Positions 1 to 12,100 of a stretch of DNA of 64,000 nt are shown piece by piece. Position 1 is the stretch's first letter; the number at the start of each line of letters is the position of its first letter. The stretch is from Diogma glabrata (Eukaryota; Arthropoda; Insecta; Diptera; Cylindrotomidae): NCBI GenBank assembly GCA_963693315.1, contig OY856186.1, positions 93,454,127-93,518,126 on the forward strand. Reading direction: 5' to 3'. The notes beneath the pieces are model-generated. The model searched no databases, was not told the origin of the DNA, and worked only from the letters and a program-made list of their open reading frames with translations. The translations under genes were made by a program, and so were the position numbers.

Positions 1-102
1 GTTTAATTAAACGTTTTTTTTTTCTGTGACGGGAAAAAAGTTTAACATTTAACTTCTGCTGACAGGTGCAAAAATGCTACTTTTCATAAAATATTTTTTT
101 CC

Positions 103-132
103 CCGGGAAAAAAGTATGTACTTTTTTCCCGG
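103..132. repeat. Perfect 30-bp palindrome
   Basis: A 14-bp arm (CCGGGAAAAAAGTA), a 2-base centre and the exact reverse complement. It lies in otherwise AT-rich DNA with no gene. The motif GGGAAAAA recurs in the larger fold-back at 404-538, so the two may be related. Confidence 0.7.
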
Positions 133-403
133 ATAGATAAAAATATATATATAAATACATTTATACACATAAATGATGAATATTATGAATATTTATGAAC
201 ATTTATGACTATTTTAATGTTAATGAAAAGTTATACCGTTTTCTTCTTGATGTTAATAACTGGTTTTGACAAATAAAATGAAACTTAATTTTAAGTTTTT
301 ATTTAAGAAAAATTCGTATGGTGTGGTGAATATACATATTGTAATATTTGTTTAATATTATTTTTTCAATAATTATATTAATATTTATCCAGTCACAGAA
401 AAA

Positions 404-538
404 AATAGTGTATTATACACGGGAAAAATTGTAGATTTTAGCTCTCGGTTTTTTGTCTCCCTCCGCTTCGCGTCGGGAGACAACACAACCTCGAGCTAAA
501 ATCTACTACTTTTTTCCCTTGTATAATAAATAACTATT
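404..538. repeat. Fold-back element B (AATAGT ends)
   Basis: Two inverted arms (about 404-446 and 491-538) run inward from AATAGT and ACTATT ends through GGGAAAAA and TAGATTTTAGCTC. They enclose a GC-richer hairpin core at about 454-482. On the minus strand the core reads CCCGACGCGAAGCGGAGGG, nearly the same as the core of the fold-back at 50119-50245. It is non-coding and MITE-like, and I could not define a target-site duplication. Confidence 0.6.
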
Positions 539-544
539 TTTTTT

Positions 545-624
545 TTTTTTTAATAACGTTTATTTGTCAAAAGAGTGGCATTTAAAATTTGGGGTCGCAA
601 TACAAAAAAGTTTAAGAACCGCTG
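545..624 (+). mobile_element. hAT-like transposon terminus fragment
   Basis: The stretch ends with GTTTAAGAACCGCTG, preceded by GGGGTCGCAATAC. The reverse complement (CAGCGGTTCTTAAAC) has the look of hAT-superfamily TIRs, which begin CAG and run into a GGTCGC or GGTCCGC region. No partner terminus was found nearby, so this is a truncated remnant. Confidence 0.45.
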
Positions 625-678
625 CTCTAGTGAATTTTAACTATTTGAAATTTTAGCTATAGGGGTCAAATACGAATA

Positions 679-860
679 CCCTGGCCGGATATCAGGGCCG
701 GATATATTCAAATAAGGTTAACCTTAGAAGGGTATTCTAAATCACGCCCGGAACAGGCCCACATCAGATTGTCCTAATAGGGATTGCCCTTGTAGGACTG
801 ACCAGGCCCTGATCACGCCCTGACTGTATTCAGGTTTTCCCTAACTAATTTCTGCTCGGG
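679..860 (-). repeat. Dispersed repeat starting CCCGAGCAGAAATT, copy 1
   Basis: Read on the minus strand it starts CCCGAGCAGAAATTAGTTAG at 860 and ends in a GGATAT/CCGG-rich segment at 679. A second copy lies at 44984-45190 on the plus strand with the same start and a similar ending. The inside is crowded with CCTGAT/ATCAGG palindromic words. It is non-coding and looks like a short non-autonomous transposon of unknown superfamily. Confidence 0.5.
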
Positions 861-2939
861 ATTTTATCAATATTTAAAATATTTGTACTAATATATGTTA
901 ATGCTCAAAGCATTTAGCATTCTACGAATTTCAAGAGCAGCATTTTATAAAATAACTATTTTTGATTTTAAAATGAAGCTTTGTATTTTAATGTGCCATT
1001 TATTGAAAGAGTTAATGAGAGAGTCTTTCCAACGGTGATGATTTCAGTGGTGTACATGTAGTTTTTCATGAAAGTTAAAAAATTTCCAGTCATTCTACAC
1101 GTCAGCATCCCATGTAAGATCAAGCCCACGACGAAGTTTTTTACCCACTGAGGTAATAACGAGTATGCTTTTGTCTGACATGAGCATTGGAAAATAAACC
1201 TTACATATATTTCGCTATGCAATATTATATTTCCTCTTTTCAAGAATTATGGAAACAAATTTTTCTTAAAGTTAGTATAACTTGTGCTGCAATAATGCTT
1301 AATATTCAAAATCAATAAAAATTTTAATTTAATTTTTATTATGTTTTTACTAATGTTGCTTTTAATTGGTTTTTTAACTCAATAAGTATTTGTGGCTTTT
1401 CATTTATGCATATAAGGTATATGCAATTTTCTTCTGTTGCAAGTAGAGTGGTTTAGTAATGAAACTTTAGACAAATATGAGTTTTCATAATTGATTATGC
1501 TTTCTTTACTAATGGTATGCTTAACAAAAAAATTGATTGATTGTATGAATTATGGCATTGCATCTTCTATTGCAATCAAGTATCAACCTACGAAATTTTC
1601 CTTCTTTACGTTTTGCAGCCCTTTTTTTAAAGCTGTAGAATTTATGAATCTTTTTACAATGTTTGGAGCTAACTTGAGCATTTGATCGTTGATAGTTCTT
1701 TCTCCTCGTAATCAAATACTGTTTTCAATATATTTAGCTAAGGATGTAACGACGGACTATTTTGAATTTTACTCTGAAAACAGGAATATTCATATTTGAA
1801 AAAATTTACTAATAATTTGCTAATTTATTTCGATTCCGGCATTTACATTAAAACAAATACAAAAGCATTTACGTATGTCAATAATATTTTAACACTTTTC
1901 CTCAGTTAATTATTTTGGTGCGTCTCAATTTCGATTAATAATAAATGTTTTTTGTCTACATAAATGATAACCATTTTTGTTTGTAATGCTTAGTCATAGT
2001 ATTACATGAGATGTAATACCGTTGTTCAAATTTATGTAGTTGTAGAGAACTTGTTTGGTGAGATGATATATGGAAATGGAATTTTTTAATTTATGTACAT
2101 ACGATGAAAGAGATTATAGGAAAAGAAACAAAAACTGGAGAATCTTACTATTTGTACTCGATCATTTGTTTCATCGAAAACATTGTGTGATTTAAATCAA
2201 AAAGAAAATGTTGTTATATTTTTAAGTCAAAGTTTTTGCTAATTTTGCGATTCATTTTAACTTAATTCAAAGGAAAATGTATTAAATTCATAATAAATTT
2301 CTAAATAGTAATTGTGATCACAAATAACTTAATATAGTGGAAATAAAGACAATTCAAAATGTGGTCAACATTTTTGTTACTTTTATTTTTAAATTTATTT
2401 CTATTTGCTATATTAAAAACAGTGGGTTGTGATTTTTATTCAATTTTGGCGTTATAAAATCAGCAAATTGATTTAAAAAACACATATTGACGATTACATC
2501 CGGGTAAAAATCCAAACGATCCAGGTGCATCGACTAAATTTCAATATTTGGATGCAGTTTATGAAAGTTTTATTTTATCTGATCCAGAAAAACGTAAAGT
2601 TAACGATCGATGTGGGGAAGATTGTTTAATTCTGTTATTGAGGATTGTTTAAATCTGTGTAATTCTAACCTGTTTGCTAGTTTCTTTGGTTATTTTGGTT
2701 TTCATTTTGGAAATAAACAACAACAGCATGATATACCGAGAGGAGCTAAAATTATTATGGATTTATTTGTTTCTGTGGAAGAATCATACATTAGACTGTT
2801 ACTGTTAATGAAAATACTCTAATAATCATCGGAAGTCAATGATCATAAATGTAAGCTTCAATGTAATCTATTAAATAATGTAAGCTTTCGATAGTATTTA
2901 TAGTACGAAATCATTATAGTACGAAATCAATCATAGTAC
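861..2939. other. AT-rich region, no gene recognised
   Basis: The short open frames here (for example 968-1243 minus and 2610-2822 plus) have no recognisable motif and the composition of random AT-rich DNA. I see no repeat structure that I can support. Confidence 0.5.
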
Positions 2940-3887
2940 ATACGAGAGTCTCTATGGAGAGACGAGAGACTCTATGGTCTGCTCTGGTGTCAATTAGAAT
3001 TCCTGGTAAACTGGTATCACTATGCAAAATGACAGTACAGACCTCTCAATGCTGTATACGAGTAGAGAACGAAATATCAAAGTTTTTGAAAGTCGACTCC
3101 GGGTTAAGACAAGGTAATGCTATCTCACGTATACTCTTTAATCTAGCCTTGAAATATGTGTGCCGTCAAAAGAAACTTCTGACTAACAACAATATCTTGT
3201 CAATAAACTCAGTACAGATGATCGCGTACGCTGATGATGTTGTCATCCTCGGCCGAAGTGAAGCTGTTATGAGTGAGACTTTCAAGTCGCTTGAGAGTGG
3301 TGCTAGAAAAATTGGTCTACAAATTAACTACAATAAAACCAAACATATAAATGTTTCAAGAGAGGCTGAGAAAAAAGATTTGATGTGCGGCGATGAACGA
3401 ATTGAGGGAGTTGAATCTTTTAAATATTTGGAATCCATGCTTGATTCGAACAACAGCATAGTTACAAATATAAAAGGTCGCAGTTAATCGAACTTTCTAC
3501 TCAGTTAAGCCTCTTCTTAGATCACCGTATGTATCAACTAACACCAAGCTCAAGTTATACAAGACGTTGATTAGACCGGTTGTGATGTATGGGTTACAAA
3601 CGTGAACTCTTACACAAAATGACGAATCACATTTATCTGCATTTGAGCGTAAGATCCTACGCTACATTTTTGGTCCACTTAAGACAGACGATGGAGAGTA
3701 CAGAGCGCGATATAACTTTGAGATCAGAGACCTTCTTGAGAGTCCAGATATAATAGGTTGTATCCGTTCCAACAGGATTGCTTGGTTTGGGCATGTTCTA
3801 CGAGCCGATTCACAGTCTGGAATGATTAAACAAATTTGCGTTAGTACCCATTGCAATGGGAGACGACGTAATAAACGACTTTAAATA
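2940..3887 (+). pseudogene. LINE reverse transcriptase fragment (RTE-like)
   Basis: The palm and C-terminal part of a non-LTR retrotransposon reverse transcriptase. The first frame (2954-3487, 177 aa) has the LRQGNA motif followed by LFNLAL, and the catalytic YADD box with VVILGR after it, then the thumb-like GLQINYNKTK segment. After a +1 shift near 3480 the protein continues with LYKTLIRPVVMYG, FERKILRYIFGP and WFGHVLR, the usual C-terminal landmarks of RTE-like LINEs. A TGA near 3604 stands where tryptophan is expected. The 5' part (endonuclease and fingers) is missing, so it is 5'-truncated as dead LINE copies usually are. It resembles the longer copy at 14755-17170. Clade assignment is inferred from motif layout. 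Confidence 0.8.
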
Positions 3888-3992
3888 AATCGGGTGCCAT
3901 GGTAATTATGTCACTGTGACAAATAACCGTGGTGAGTATTCGAAGCCGATTACCTTGGCAACGCTCCTACATGGAGCATGAACGCCACAAAA

Positions 3993-4233
3993 AATGATTT
4001 TTTTATTCGCCAATATATTAAAGTGGTACTTAATAACTGTGATTGCCTTAAAGTGTCAATTTTTAATCATATATTTTGTTGTCGTAGTTACGTCGAAAAG
4101 AAGTAAAAAACATTTGTATTTGATTAAATTCTATAAAAAATATAAATTTTTATCAAAGCAACCTTTCAATTCAAAATTTCATAATTCAATCAAATTAATA
4201 TTTATTGTTGTCATAGTTATACGATTTGTTTGA
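3993..4233 (+). repeat. ~240-bp repeat, inverted diverged copy at 11858-12093
   Basis: Reads in parallel with the reverse complement of 11858-12093: both contain TTATTCGCC, a run resembling TTTTGTTGTC..AGTTACGTC, ATTTGTATTTG, AAATTCTATAAAAAAT and TTTATCAAAGCAACC in the same order. I judge identity by eye as roughly three quarters. The other copy lies just inside the right TIR of the transposon at 8235-12666, so this is either a shared small insertion or a relict of that family. Confidence 0.5.
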
Positions 4234-4351
4234 AAAAAATAACCAAAGGTTACTTGTTCAACATATTTTTTTTTTTCAAAATTTATGAAATTTTTAATCT
4301 TGATTTAGATAAAACGATATTTTTTTAAATTTTTTGTTTGCGGCGAATAAA

Positions 4352-4485
4352 AATAGTATATGATGCACGGACGTAAACCATTTTGGACTTAATGTGGGTG
4401 CAAATTTCGGCTGGAGCCTCGATTCGCATGCTCCACATACGTCCAAAAACCTTAGCTTTACGTTCTTGCATCATAATGTACTATT
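4352..4485. repeat. Fold-back element C (AATAGT ends)
   Basis: Left arm AATAGTATATGATGCACGG and onward; right arm ends TTGCATCATAATGTACTATT. The arms also share ACGTAAA and TTTTGGAC, and AGCATGC-like words meet near the centre. It is non-coding and has the same terminal hexamers as the elements at 404-538 and 34041-34152. Confidence 0.55.
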
Positions 4486-4704
4486 ATAAAACTTTATTTT
4501 ATTTTTATGTTATATTTCTGTTTTCTAACAAATGAATTTTTATTTGAATTATTTATTATTTTTTAATGTTTCTTTTTATATTTTATGTATACATATATTT
4601 ATTATTATGTATTTTATATATGAATGAATGAATTTTACAAACCTAAAAAAATATATTTTTTTTCCAATTATATGATCGAATTATATACTTGAACTGAAAA
4701 GGAT

Positions 4705-4910
4705 GTTTTATTTATAGTCACTTTCCAATCGAGTGAATTACTGAATCATTCACTTAAACTGAATTGTGTTCCGGAATATGCATGTTCCAATGGTAAAAGT
4801 CCAAGCGGCACGTATATCCGCTAGAAATAGGTAGATTTCGAGATCAGACAGTTTTGTGTGCCAGTAGAATCTGATGTATCAGATAAGTTTAAACAACACA
4901 AACTAATTTA
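4705..4910 (-). mobile_element. LTR-retrotransposon leader/LTR scrap
   Basis: About 55 bases around 4798-4852 match the region next to the gag gene at 60055-60115 in inverted orientation: both carry TATATCCGCTAGAAATAG, GGTAGATTTCG and CAGACAGTTTTGTG. The similarity continues into GATGTATCAGATAAGTTTAAA, matching the gag leader. CCAATCGAGTGAATT at 4722 also occurs inverted near 7515. It is a remnant of the same gypsy-like family as 58985-60230. Confidence 0.4.
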
Positions 4911-5112
4911 AAACAGATATCGAACAAATTTTAAAAAGAAAATTAGCTACATATAAGCAAAACTATATCTATCTAATTTTGCAACAAACAAATATCAAAT
5001 CTACCACAGAATATTTGTGTGACAATTTATGACATAAACCTACGCTATTTCATATGTCGTCCAATTACTGCAAAATATCAAAATAGTTTATTTCTAAGAA
5101 AAAAAATTATAG

Positions 5113-5677
5113 CGTATTCTTTTGTACTGTACAGAACACGGACAAAAAGAAAACAGAATTGAAAAAATCCTCGCATAGAACATAACAAAATGTACAAAAA
5201 TTCAGAGGGTACAAAATGAAAAGAACACAATAAAAAAATTCGGAGCTAGTACAATTTGAAATAATTTTTTTTGTTTTGTTTTCATTGGCATTTAGTCTAA
5301 TCATATTTATATATATTATTTATTTATTACATATATTATTTATGTATTATAAATAATATTTATTTAGTTTGGTTTACCTGCTAAAAGTGAAACTGCATCC
5401 ATTTTGAGGTTATTATTAAACTTCACTTCTTCGCACAAACTATAATGACTGAATGCAAAACCAAAACGAAATAAAAAAAAACAAAAATATCACTTAAAAG
5501 TGTTTACAAAAAAGTAAACAAAAAATAACAAAAAAAAAATGTTCAGTACAATTTACTACACCATCGATTTTTACGTTGCTGTTTTTCTGTACTGGGTGAG
5601 GAAATACATTGAACTATATTTACAAAAGAATACGATTAAAATTCTTGTTCGGAGCTGGTACAGTACAAAAGAATACG
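5113..5677. mobile_element. Inverted-repeat (MITE-like) element
   Basis: A perfect 20-bp inverted repeat (CGTATTCTTTTGTACTGTAC and its complement) bounds 5113-5132 and 5658-5677. The word TACAAAAGAATAC occurs again at 5621 and 5717, and ATTCGGAGCTAGTAC-like words occur near 5246, 5648 and 5689. The inside is A/T-rich and non-coding. Extra copies of the terminal word suggest subterminal repeats or a damaged nested copy. Confidence 0.55.
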
Positions 5678-5813
5678 AGTTTACAAAAATTCGGTACTAG
5701 AACATGTCCGGAAAACTACAAAAGAATACACTATTAATTTCTTCTATTCAAACCTTTTTATTTTTTTTCATTGACTGTTATAAGGATTTTGGAAATTGTA
5801 GTTATGGATTGTT

Positions 5814-6790
5814 GCAAGCTTTTTTGTTGAAGCCAACAAGTCAAAAACCTCTAACTGCAGAGGTTTATATTTATAAGAAACGGACTAAAATATTTCCACA
5901 GATTCTAAATTTATGAAGTTTTTAAAAATATTAGTATCCAAACGGCCGTTATAACGGATTAAAAAAAACGAATTTTTTTTCTAGTATAAAGCCTTTAGTT
6001 ATTTAACCATGTGTCAGATTTTTCTGGTTTACGAACTTGTCCAAGATATTAATAAAACACATATGTTTACGGAAGGTTTTTTGATCTGCCTCTACAAATG
6101 CGACCGTGAGAGTGCCGGTTGATTCAAACGCATTTTGTGTTTTACAAGCTTTTTTGTTGGAGCCGCTCACTCAGAAACCCCCTACTGCAGAGGTCTTTTT
6201 TTAAAGAAACTGATTAAAAAGGTTTCAAAGATTCTAAATTTATGAAGTTTTTAAAAATATTAGAATCTAAACGCCCGTTATAACGGTTCTAACAAACAAA
6301 GTTTTTTTCTAGTATAAAGCCTCTAGTTTCTTAATCCTGTGTCGGATTTGGCTGATTTACGAACTTGTCCAAAATATTAATAAAACGCACGTTTTTAGAA
6401 AAGGTTTTTTGATCTTGCGTTACAAATGCGACCATGAGAGTGCTGATTGTTTAAAAAAAAATTTTTTTTTGCAAACTTTTTTGTTGGAGCCACTCACTCA
6501 GGAACCTCTAAATCCAGAGGTCTATTTTTAAAACAAATTGATAAAAAAGATTCCTAAGATTTCAAATTTGTTAATCTTTTTAAAATTTTAGTATCCAAAC
6601 GCCGTTATAACGGTTTTAAAAAATCAAATTTTTTTAGAAAAAAGGCTCTAGTTCCTTAACCACGTGTCGGATTTTGCTGGTTCACGAACTCGTCCGAGAT
6701 ATTAATAAAACACACAAGTACAGAAAATTTTTTTAATCTACCTCAACAAATGCGACCGTGAGAGTGCCGGTCGTTTTCGTTATATCTCAT
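5814..6790. repeat. Three tandem units of ~328 bp
   Basis: Units start near 5814, 6144 and 6471 with ACAAGCTTTTTTGTTG-like sequence. All contain, in order, CTGCAGAGGT or a variant, CCGTTATAACGG, TAGTATAAAGCC, TCGGATTT, GAACTTGTCC, AATATTAATAAAACAC and GCGACCGTGAGAGTGCCGG or a variant. The last unit runs into the (TA)n tract at 6795. It is non-coding and resembles a satellite fragment or the tandem part of a transposon. Confidence 0.8.
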
Positions 6791-6793
6791 ATC

Positions 6794-7209
<416 letters not shown>

Positions 7210-7211
7210 TT

Positions 7212-7545
7212 TTTTTTTTGTTTTTTCGTCTCCTCTTATCATATATAGTCGTTTGGCACTGAACGTAAACTGAGCTACTACAGAACTGAATTGAATAAAG
7301 TGAAGGAAAAAATAGGTTCTTCAGTTCAACATATCCATATTTTTTATTTACGGTTTGTGGTCAAACGTTAAAAATAATAAAAAATTAAATCGCTACATAT
7401 TTGTTTGTGTCTAAATTATGTATTTTTTAAATGTCAAAAAATTGCTGTTTCTGTTGTTTTGGCTCTATTTTTGATGGTTGAATATTAGAAAAATTGGCTA
7501 CAATCAATTCCTTCAGCAATTCACTCGATTGGACAGCGGCTTATA
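7212..7545 (-). mobile_element. Possible solo LTR of the gypsy-like family
   Basis: The segment CTTATCATATATAGTCGTTT at 7236 is shared with 60137-60156 beside the gag gene, and TTCACTCGATTGGA near 7515 is shared, inverted, with 4722. If both belong to one LTR, the LTR here is about 330 bp on the minus strand. The assignment rests on short matches and is an inference. Confidence 0.3.
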
Positions 7546-7812
7546 TATATTTATTATTTTATATTATATGAATTTTATGAATATATAATAAATTACCAAA
7601 ATAAAAATATTTGTTTTTTTTAATTATTTATGTATAATGTTCGACATGATCGAATGATCTGATGAGGAGACTTTATTTTTTTTAACTATTTGAACTAAGC
7701 TTTCTACAACATAGAGTTGTCTTGGGTAGTAAAACCGCTTTAATATTCAATTATGTAACATTTTTATAACCTTTTGTTTGACAATTTTTCCAGGTTATAA
7801 ATATTGATTAGC

Positions 7813-8230
7813 TCTCATAGGAACAGGTCTGTCTTGGATCAGTATTGGATAGCTATGCAATGCATTGATCTACTAAAGCATTTACAATGTTTCTGGCTTT
7901 CAGTGGATCATACTTTAATTTTCTTTCGCTGAGGAGGCATCTAATGATAAAGTATTTCAAAATTATTTGAATAAGCAAATGTTTTATAATATTACCTAAA
8001 TTGATTTTTTAAAATTTCAATTGTTCGTTCAACTTTACTCCGAATTTTTTTGTAGACCTCATTAAACATCATTTCAGCTTCATTTTCGGCATTTGCTCTA
8101 CTTGTTAATAGCTAAGGTTCAAGCGGGTAGCCAAAATCACCTAAAGAATAATATTAATTAGAGTACTAAAACTCATTCTTATTAAATCTTACCAAGAAGC
8201 CAGTATTTCTGTAGCATAGAATTATAAAAA
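7813..8230 (-). pseudogene. HARBI1-like: HARBI1 nuclease pseudogene, C-terminal part
   Basis: C-terminal half of a PIF/Harbinger transposase (DDE nuclease). The spliced reading on the minus strand gives YWLLGDFGYPLEP, then KVERTIEILKNQFRCLL and LKARNIVNA, the characteristic end of the HARBI1 nuclease. Three exons are visible: 8230-8193, 8140-7996 and 7940-7813. They are separated by GT-AG introns of 52 bp (8192-8141) and 55 bp (7995-7941), and the joins restore the expected codons Gly and Arg. A TAG stands at the usual tryptophan after YPLEP, and the frame ends early near 7815, so it is dead. Its 5' continuation is found beyond the inserted transposon, at 12672-12960. Confidence 0.8.
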
Positions 8231-8234
8231 TATA

Positions 8235-8819
8235 GAGCAATTCCATCCCAAAGCGATCACTTTTAGCTAAAATCTGTCCATCAAAACTTTTTTTGCCTAA
8301 AACTATTTTCATTCGGTAGAGTATCGAAAATGGTTTGGTAAAAATTTTTTTTTTGTTTCGAGAAACGCTTGGTTATCCTGTGCTGGTATAACCTAAAATA
8401 GCGATTTGTACTTTCACGCGTATCTTGAAAATGCCACAATTTCTGAACGGCTAAACCGATTTTGACAACAGAAAGCGCGTTTGAAAGCAGAAACATAGTA
8501 GTTTTAGAGAAAATTTTTATCTGAGCATGTTTTCATAGAACATCTATGAGAAAATTAGAAAATGGTCAGAAAAATCGTCATTTGACATAGCCTGAACTGA
8601 AATGTTTCTGAAATTAAAACAAAAAATAAAATCTTCCATATATTAGCTTTTTAGTTTCCAAGTATAAAAATAGGGATGTTTTTCGTTCTCAAGTAAAGAT
8701 TTTTTAAAATTTTGTCCTACAAAAATAGGGTTCTTTATATGAAGCTTTAATCCAAATTTCACGCTCATAAACCTTAATAAACTAAAAGTCAAAGACAAAC
8801 ATCTTGAAAAAGATAAAAA
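8235..8819 (+). repeat. Left terminal inverted repeat
   Basis: Pairs with 12101-12666. Shared landmarks include CAAAGCGATCAC, CGGTAGAGTATCGAAAATGG, TGGTTATCCTGTGCTGGTAT, CGGCTAAACCGATTTTGAC, ACATGCTCAGATAAAAATTT (complement form) and TTTATGAGCGTGAAATTTGG (complement form). A 71-aa open frame inside it is only a shadow. Confidence 0.9.
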
Positions 8820-9029
8820 CAAACTATTAAAATACTTTTTTTTAATTAAAATATAATATATTAATTAATTAATTAATTAAACCTCTTAATTTAAACACTA
8901 GAATACTTATTTGCATAATATTTTTTTTTTAATTTTTTTTATTTTAAATTTAAACCCAACATCAAAATATGATAGTATAAATATAATGATAAAAAAGGAA
9001 GAAAAATATTAGAACTTAAAAAACAAATC

Positions 9030-11700
9030 TAATTTATATTAAACGAACTGTTTTTGAATCAACTGAATAAGAAAATCTTTTGACAGTCATTTTATATTCA
9101 TTAAATGCCACAAATGATTGAAAGGATTGTGCCTACAATCGTTTTCACATTATCATATTTGTTTTGTAATTTTCTCTCCATCATATCGTGTTCATCTTGA
9201 GAGCAAAATATGGTGTTAATGTTAGACTCTTTCTTTTTTATCTATTCGAACAAGTCTGTTGCTGTTAATATATGGTCCGCATACACACGTTGTAAACTAG
9301 CTCTAGTAGCCATACGTTTCAGAGTTCCTCCAATTGCATCGCATGGACCCTTTCCGTGGTAGGTAGCAAAAAAATGCCACTCAAAATAAATTTTTTCGGT
9401 TTGCTTCATTTCGCATAAATTGAAAAATTTTTTTTTATTTTTGTACTGAGAAGCAGCACCATCGGAAAAAAAGAAAATTTTCTTAATAGTGTTTCCAAAT
9501 TTTCCTTTTAAAAACTTCAATAATTCCATTTGAAATAAGTAAACAGAAACGTGATTGTGTTTGAGGCTTTCTGCTACCACCACCAAGCTAATATTCTGTA
9601 ACTCGCTATTAGAATCTTTGTAGTAAATACAAAATAGGTGAATTGTAAACTGATTATTCGCCCAATGATGATACGCCTGTATTTCATCTTGTACCAAAAA
9701 TGTGTAATTTTCGGCAGTCAGAAATTACGATAAACTCATTTGGTAATAAATGTTCCTTTTTTTCTTGTAAAAAGCTTGACTGCTTTTTTGCTACAAATGC
9801 ATGTGGGTTTAATTTGTGTATTGCTTGTGAAAAGTAGTCTAGAAAGTCGTCCACGTTTTTATTGATGTTTTCCAGTGTACATCTTCCTATAATATTATTA
9901 CATTTTCATTAAAAATAATCCTTATTTAGTTAAAAATTACATCTCGCTGCCCTATTTCAAAATGCAATACAGTTTAAATGTAGGTGAATAAAAAGATATC
10001 CTAGTATTGAAATAGGGCAACGATCTGTGCCGTAGAGTCAAAACAGCCTATCTAAAAAAAAGTACATTTTCTTAGATCCTTGTAACCCTTAAACAGGATG
10101 GGCATAAAAGCTTGAATCTTGAATCCAATACGCAATTTAATAATGCTCTAAATACCAAAAGATGGTTTTGGTTTTTCGCAAATGTCACGAAAACAGTGCG
10201 TCGGAGAGCATTTTTGTGAACGGCCTAAATGGCCTCGACGGCACCGTTTTCAAAATATTTTCGAAAAACCAAAAAGCATCCGGCATTACTCATACCTTCA
10301 ATTCAACATGCTGTGGCAATTTAGGAAACAGTGTGAATTTCTAGATATAGGCAATTGTTACTCTAAGCTACGGACATAATTTATAAATACCTTCGTTTAT
10401 CATCCATTGTTTTAACTGCAATTTCTCAATACATCGGTTTTCAAATCGCTCATTTAAAAATTAAAAATTAAAGCACATTTGTGCCAGGACATTGTTTACA
10501 ATTGTTTAGGAAGCAATCATCATTTGGTTTGTCACATAATATTTTCAAAAGGAGATCTTTATAACTTTTAATTGTTTCACCAAAGCATCCAAGTTTTTTA
10601 ATGGATCAAATATTAATTTCATATTTTGATGATACATGCACACGCATACAGAATGTGTGCCACATATATCTAAAGCCAAAATACACTCTTTTGGTCGTAA
10701 GGAAGCAAATTTTGAGAAGCCAATTTTCAAATTCAAATATTTCTGTTTGAAAATATTATAAGCTTCATTCAAGTTAAATAGCATTAATCGGCGTTGTTTT
10801 GTTTGCTTTTCACCGTTCGATCTTATAGTTACGTAATCCCTTTTTCCTGGACACGCTCTGCTTGACTCTTCATCTCGATAAAATTCTTCCACTAAATGCA
10901 CAATATTTTCATCAATATTCGTATGACCTAATTTTTGTTCAGACGAAACCATGATTCCTTTTTGTAATGTTAATCTTTTGACTTTTCTAGCCATAAAAAA
11001 ACTAACATTAAATTCTCTTACAATGCGCCGAATTGACCAAAACAACGGTAGCGATGTTAAAATCAAGTACTTCTCATTGTTACTTATAGGTTTTCTCATC
11101 TTAGCCTTAAATGGCTCAATAATTTCATTTGTTAAATCGAAATCACCACTATCATCATCCTCTTCTTGCATATGAAAAATTTCTTTTGATACAATATTTG
11201 ATATTTTTTTCGCTTTCACTTTTCGATAACATTTTGCTCTCATTTTTTTTCTAATATGTAATAGGTGAGTCACCTAAATTCAACAAAGTACTATTCAAAT
11301 TTGTAATAGATGCATCAACATCAATTTCCATTGCCATATTATCACTTATTTTTTCAGTAGTCTGTTCGCTTGATCCGCTTGAAGAGATAGCTGGCACATT
11401 TTTTTTCGTTATTCCAGTGAAAGTAGATGGAATAGGCTCGTGAGCAGGTTCGGAAATCGGTTCGAGAATGGGACTTATAACATTTACACCAATAAGTTTG
11501 CTTTCTTTATTAATACGAATCTTGCAAAAAGTACAAATATAATCATCAGCATTAAGATTGGTATTTAATAGTTTTGCTTTAAGTTCGGTAGAATTTTGAA
11601 TTTTGTTGCATGTGCGCTTGTGACTTTTATGTTTATTAATGTTAAATGGATTGCAACAGATAGACGACATTTTTATAAATAATTTTTGCTTATATAACAC
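9030..11700 (-). pseudogene. DDE-like transposase of the 4.4-kb transposon
   Basis: The gene reads right to left. The N-terminus (11700-11251) has Cys/His pairs resembling zinc-binding segments (ICCNPF, HKSHKRTC, YICTFCKIR). A middle part (11273-10545) carries VEEFYRDEESSRACPGK, KIGFSKFASLRPKEC and GTHSVCVCMYHQN. After frameshifts near 10550 and 10470 comes a 504-bp GT-AG intron (10390-9887). The next exon holds CTLENINKNVDDF and VISD, and the last part (9697-9242) has FFFSDGAASQYKNK and WHFFATYHGKGPCDAIGG. Traces continue to about 9035. The Asp residues in VISD and SDGAASQYK are likely catalytic, by inference. The layout matches a transposase family common in insects that I cannot name with certainty. 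It is decayed: at least three frameshifts. Confidence 0.75.
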
Positions 11701-12100
11701 TTTTTTGCGTTTCGTTTTGTTAAATGAAAACTAGAACTTGAATTTAACTATACAACGGCTGTACAACGGCTTATAACACTTATTTGCGTTTAAATCTCGT
11801 AGACTATTTAATTGTCATTTGACGATAGAGTATTGTCTCCGAAATGTTATTGAATAACCATGACAACAAATGATAACAATAATTTTAATTGGATAATAAA
11901 ATTTTGAATTTAAGGGTTGCTTTGATAAAAAAATTTATTTTTTATAGAATTTAAACAAATACAAATGCTTTTTACTTTTTTGGACGTAACTATATGACAA
12001 CAAAATAAATAGTTAAAAAGTGACACTTAAGGCCGTAAATCACAGTAATAAAGTAACACTTTAGTATGTAGGCGAATAAAAAAGCATTTTGATATTTCGT

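Noticed and set aside
968..1243. 91-aa minus-strand frame as a gene
   Set aside because: No recognisable motif and no supporting context.
10162..10379. Two overlapping plus-strand frames
   Set aside because: They fall inside the inferred 504-bp intron of the minus-strand transposase and have no conserved motif of their own that I can name with certainty. CHENSASESIFV-like text vaguely recalls THAP-type sequence but is too short.
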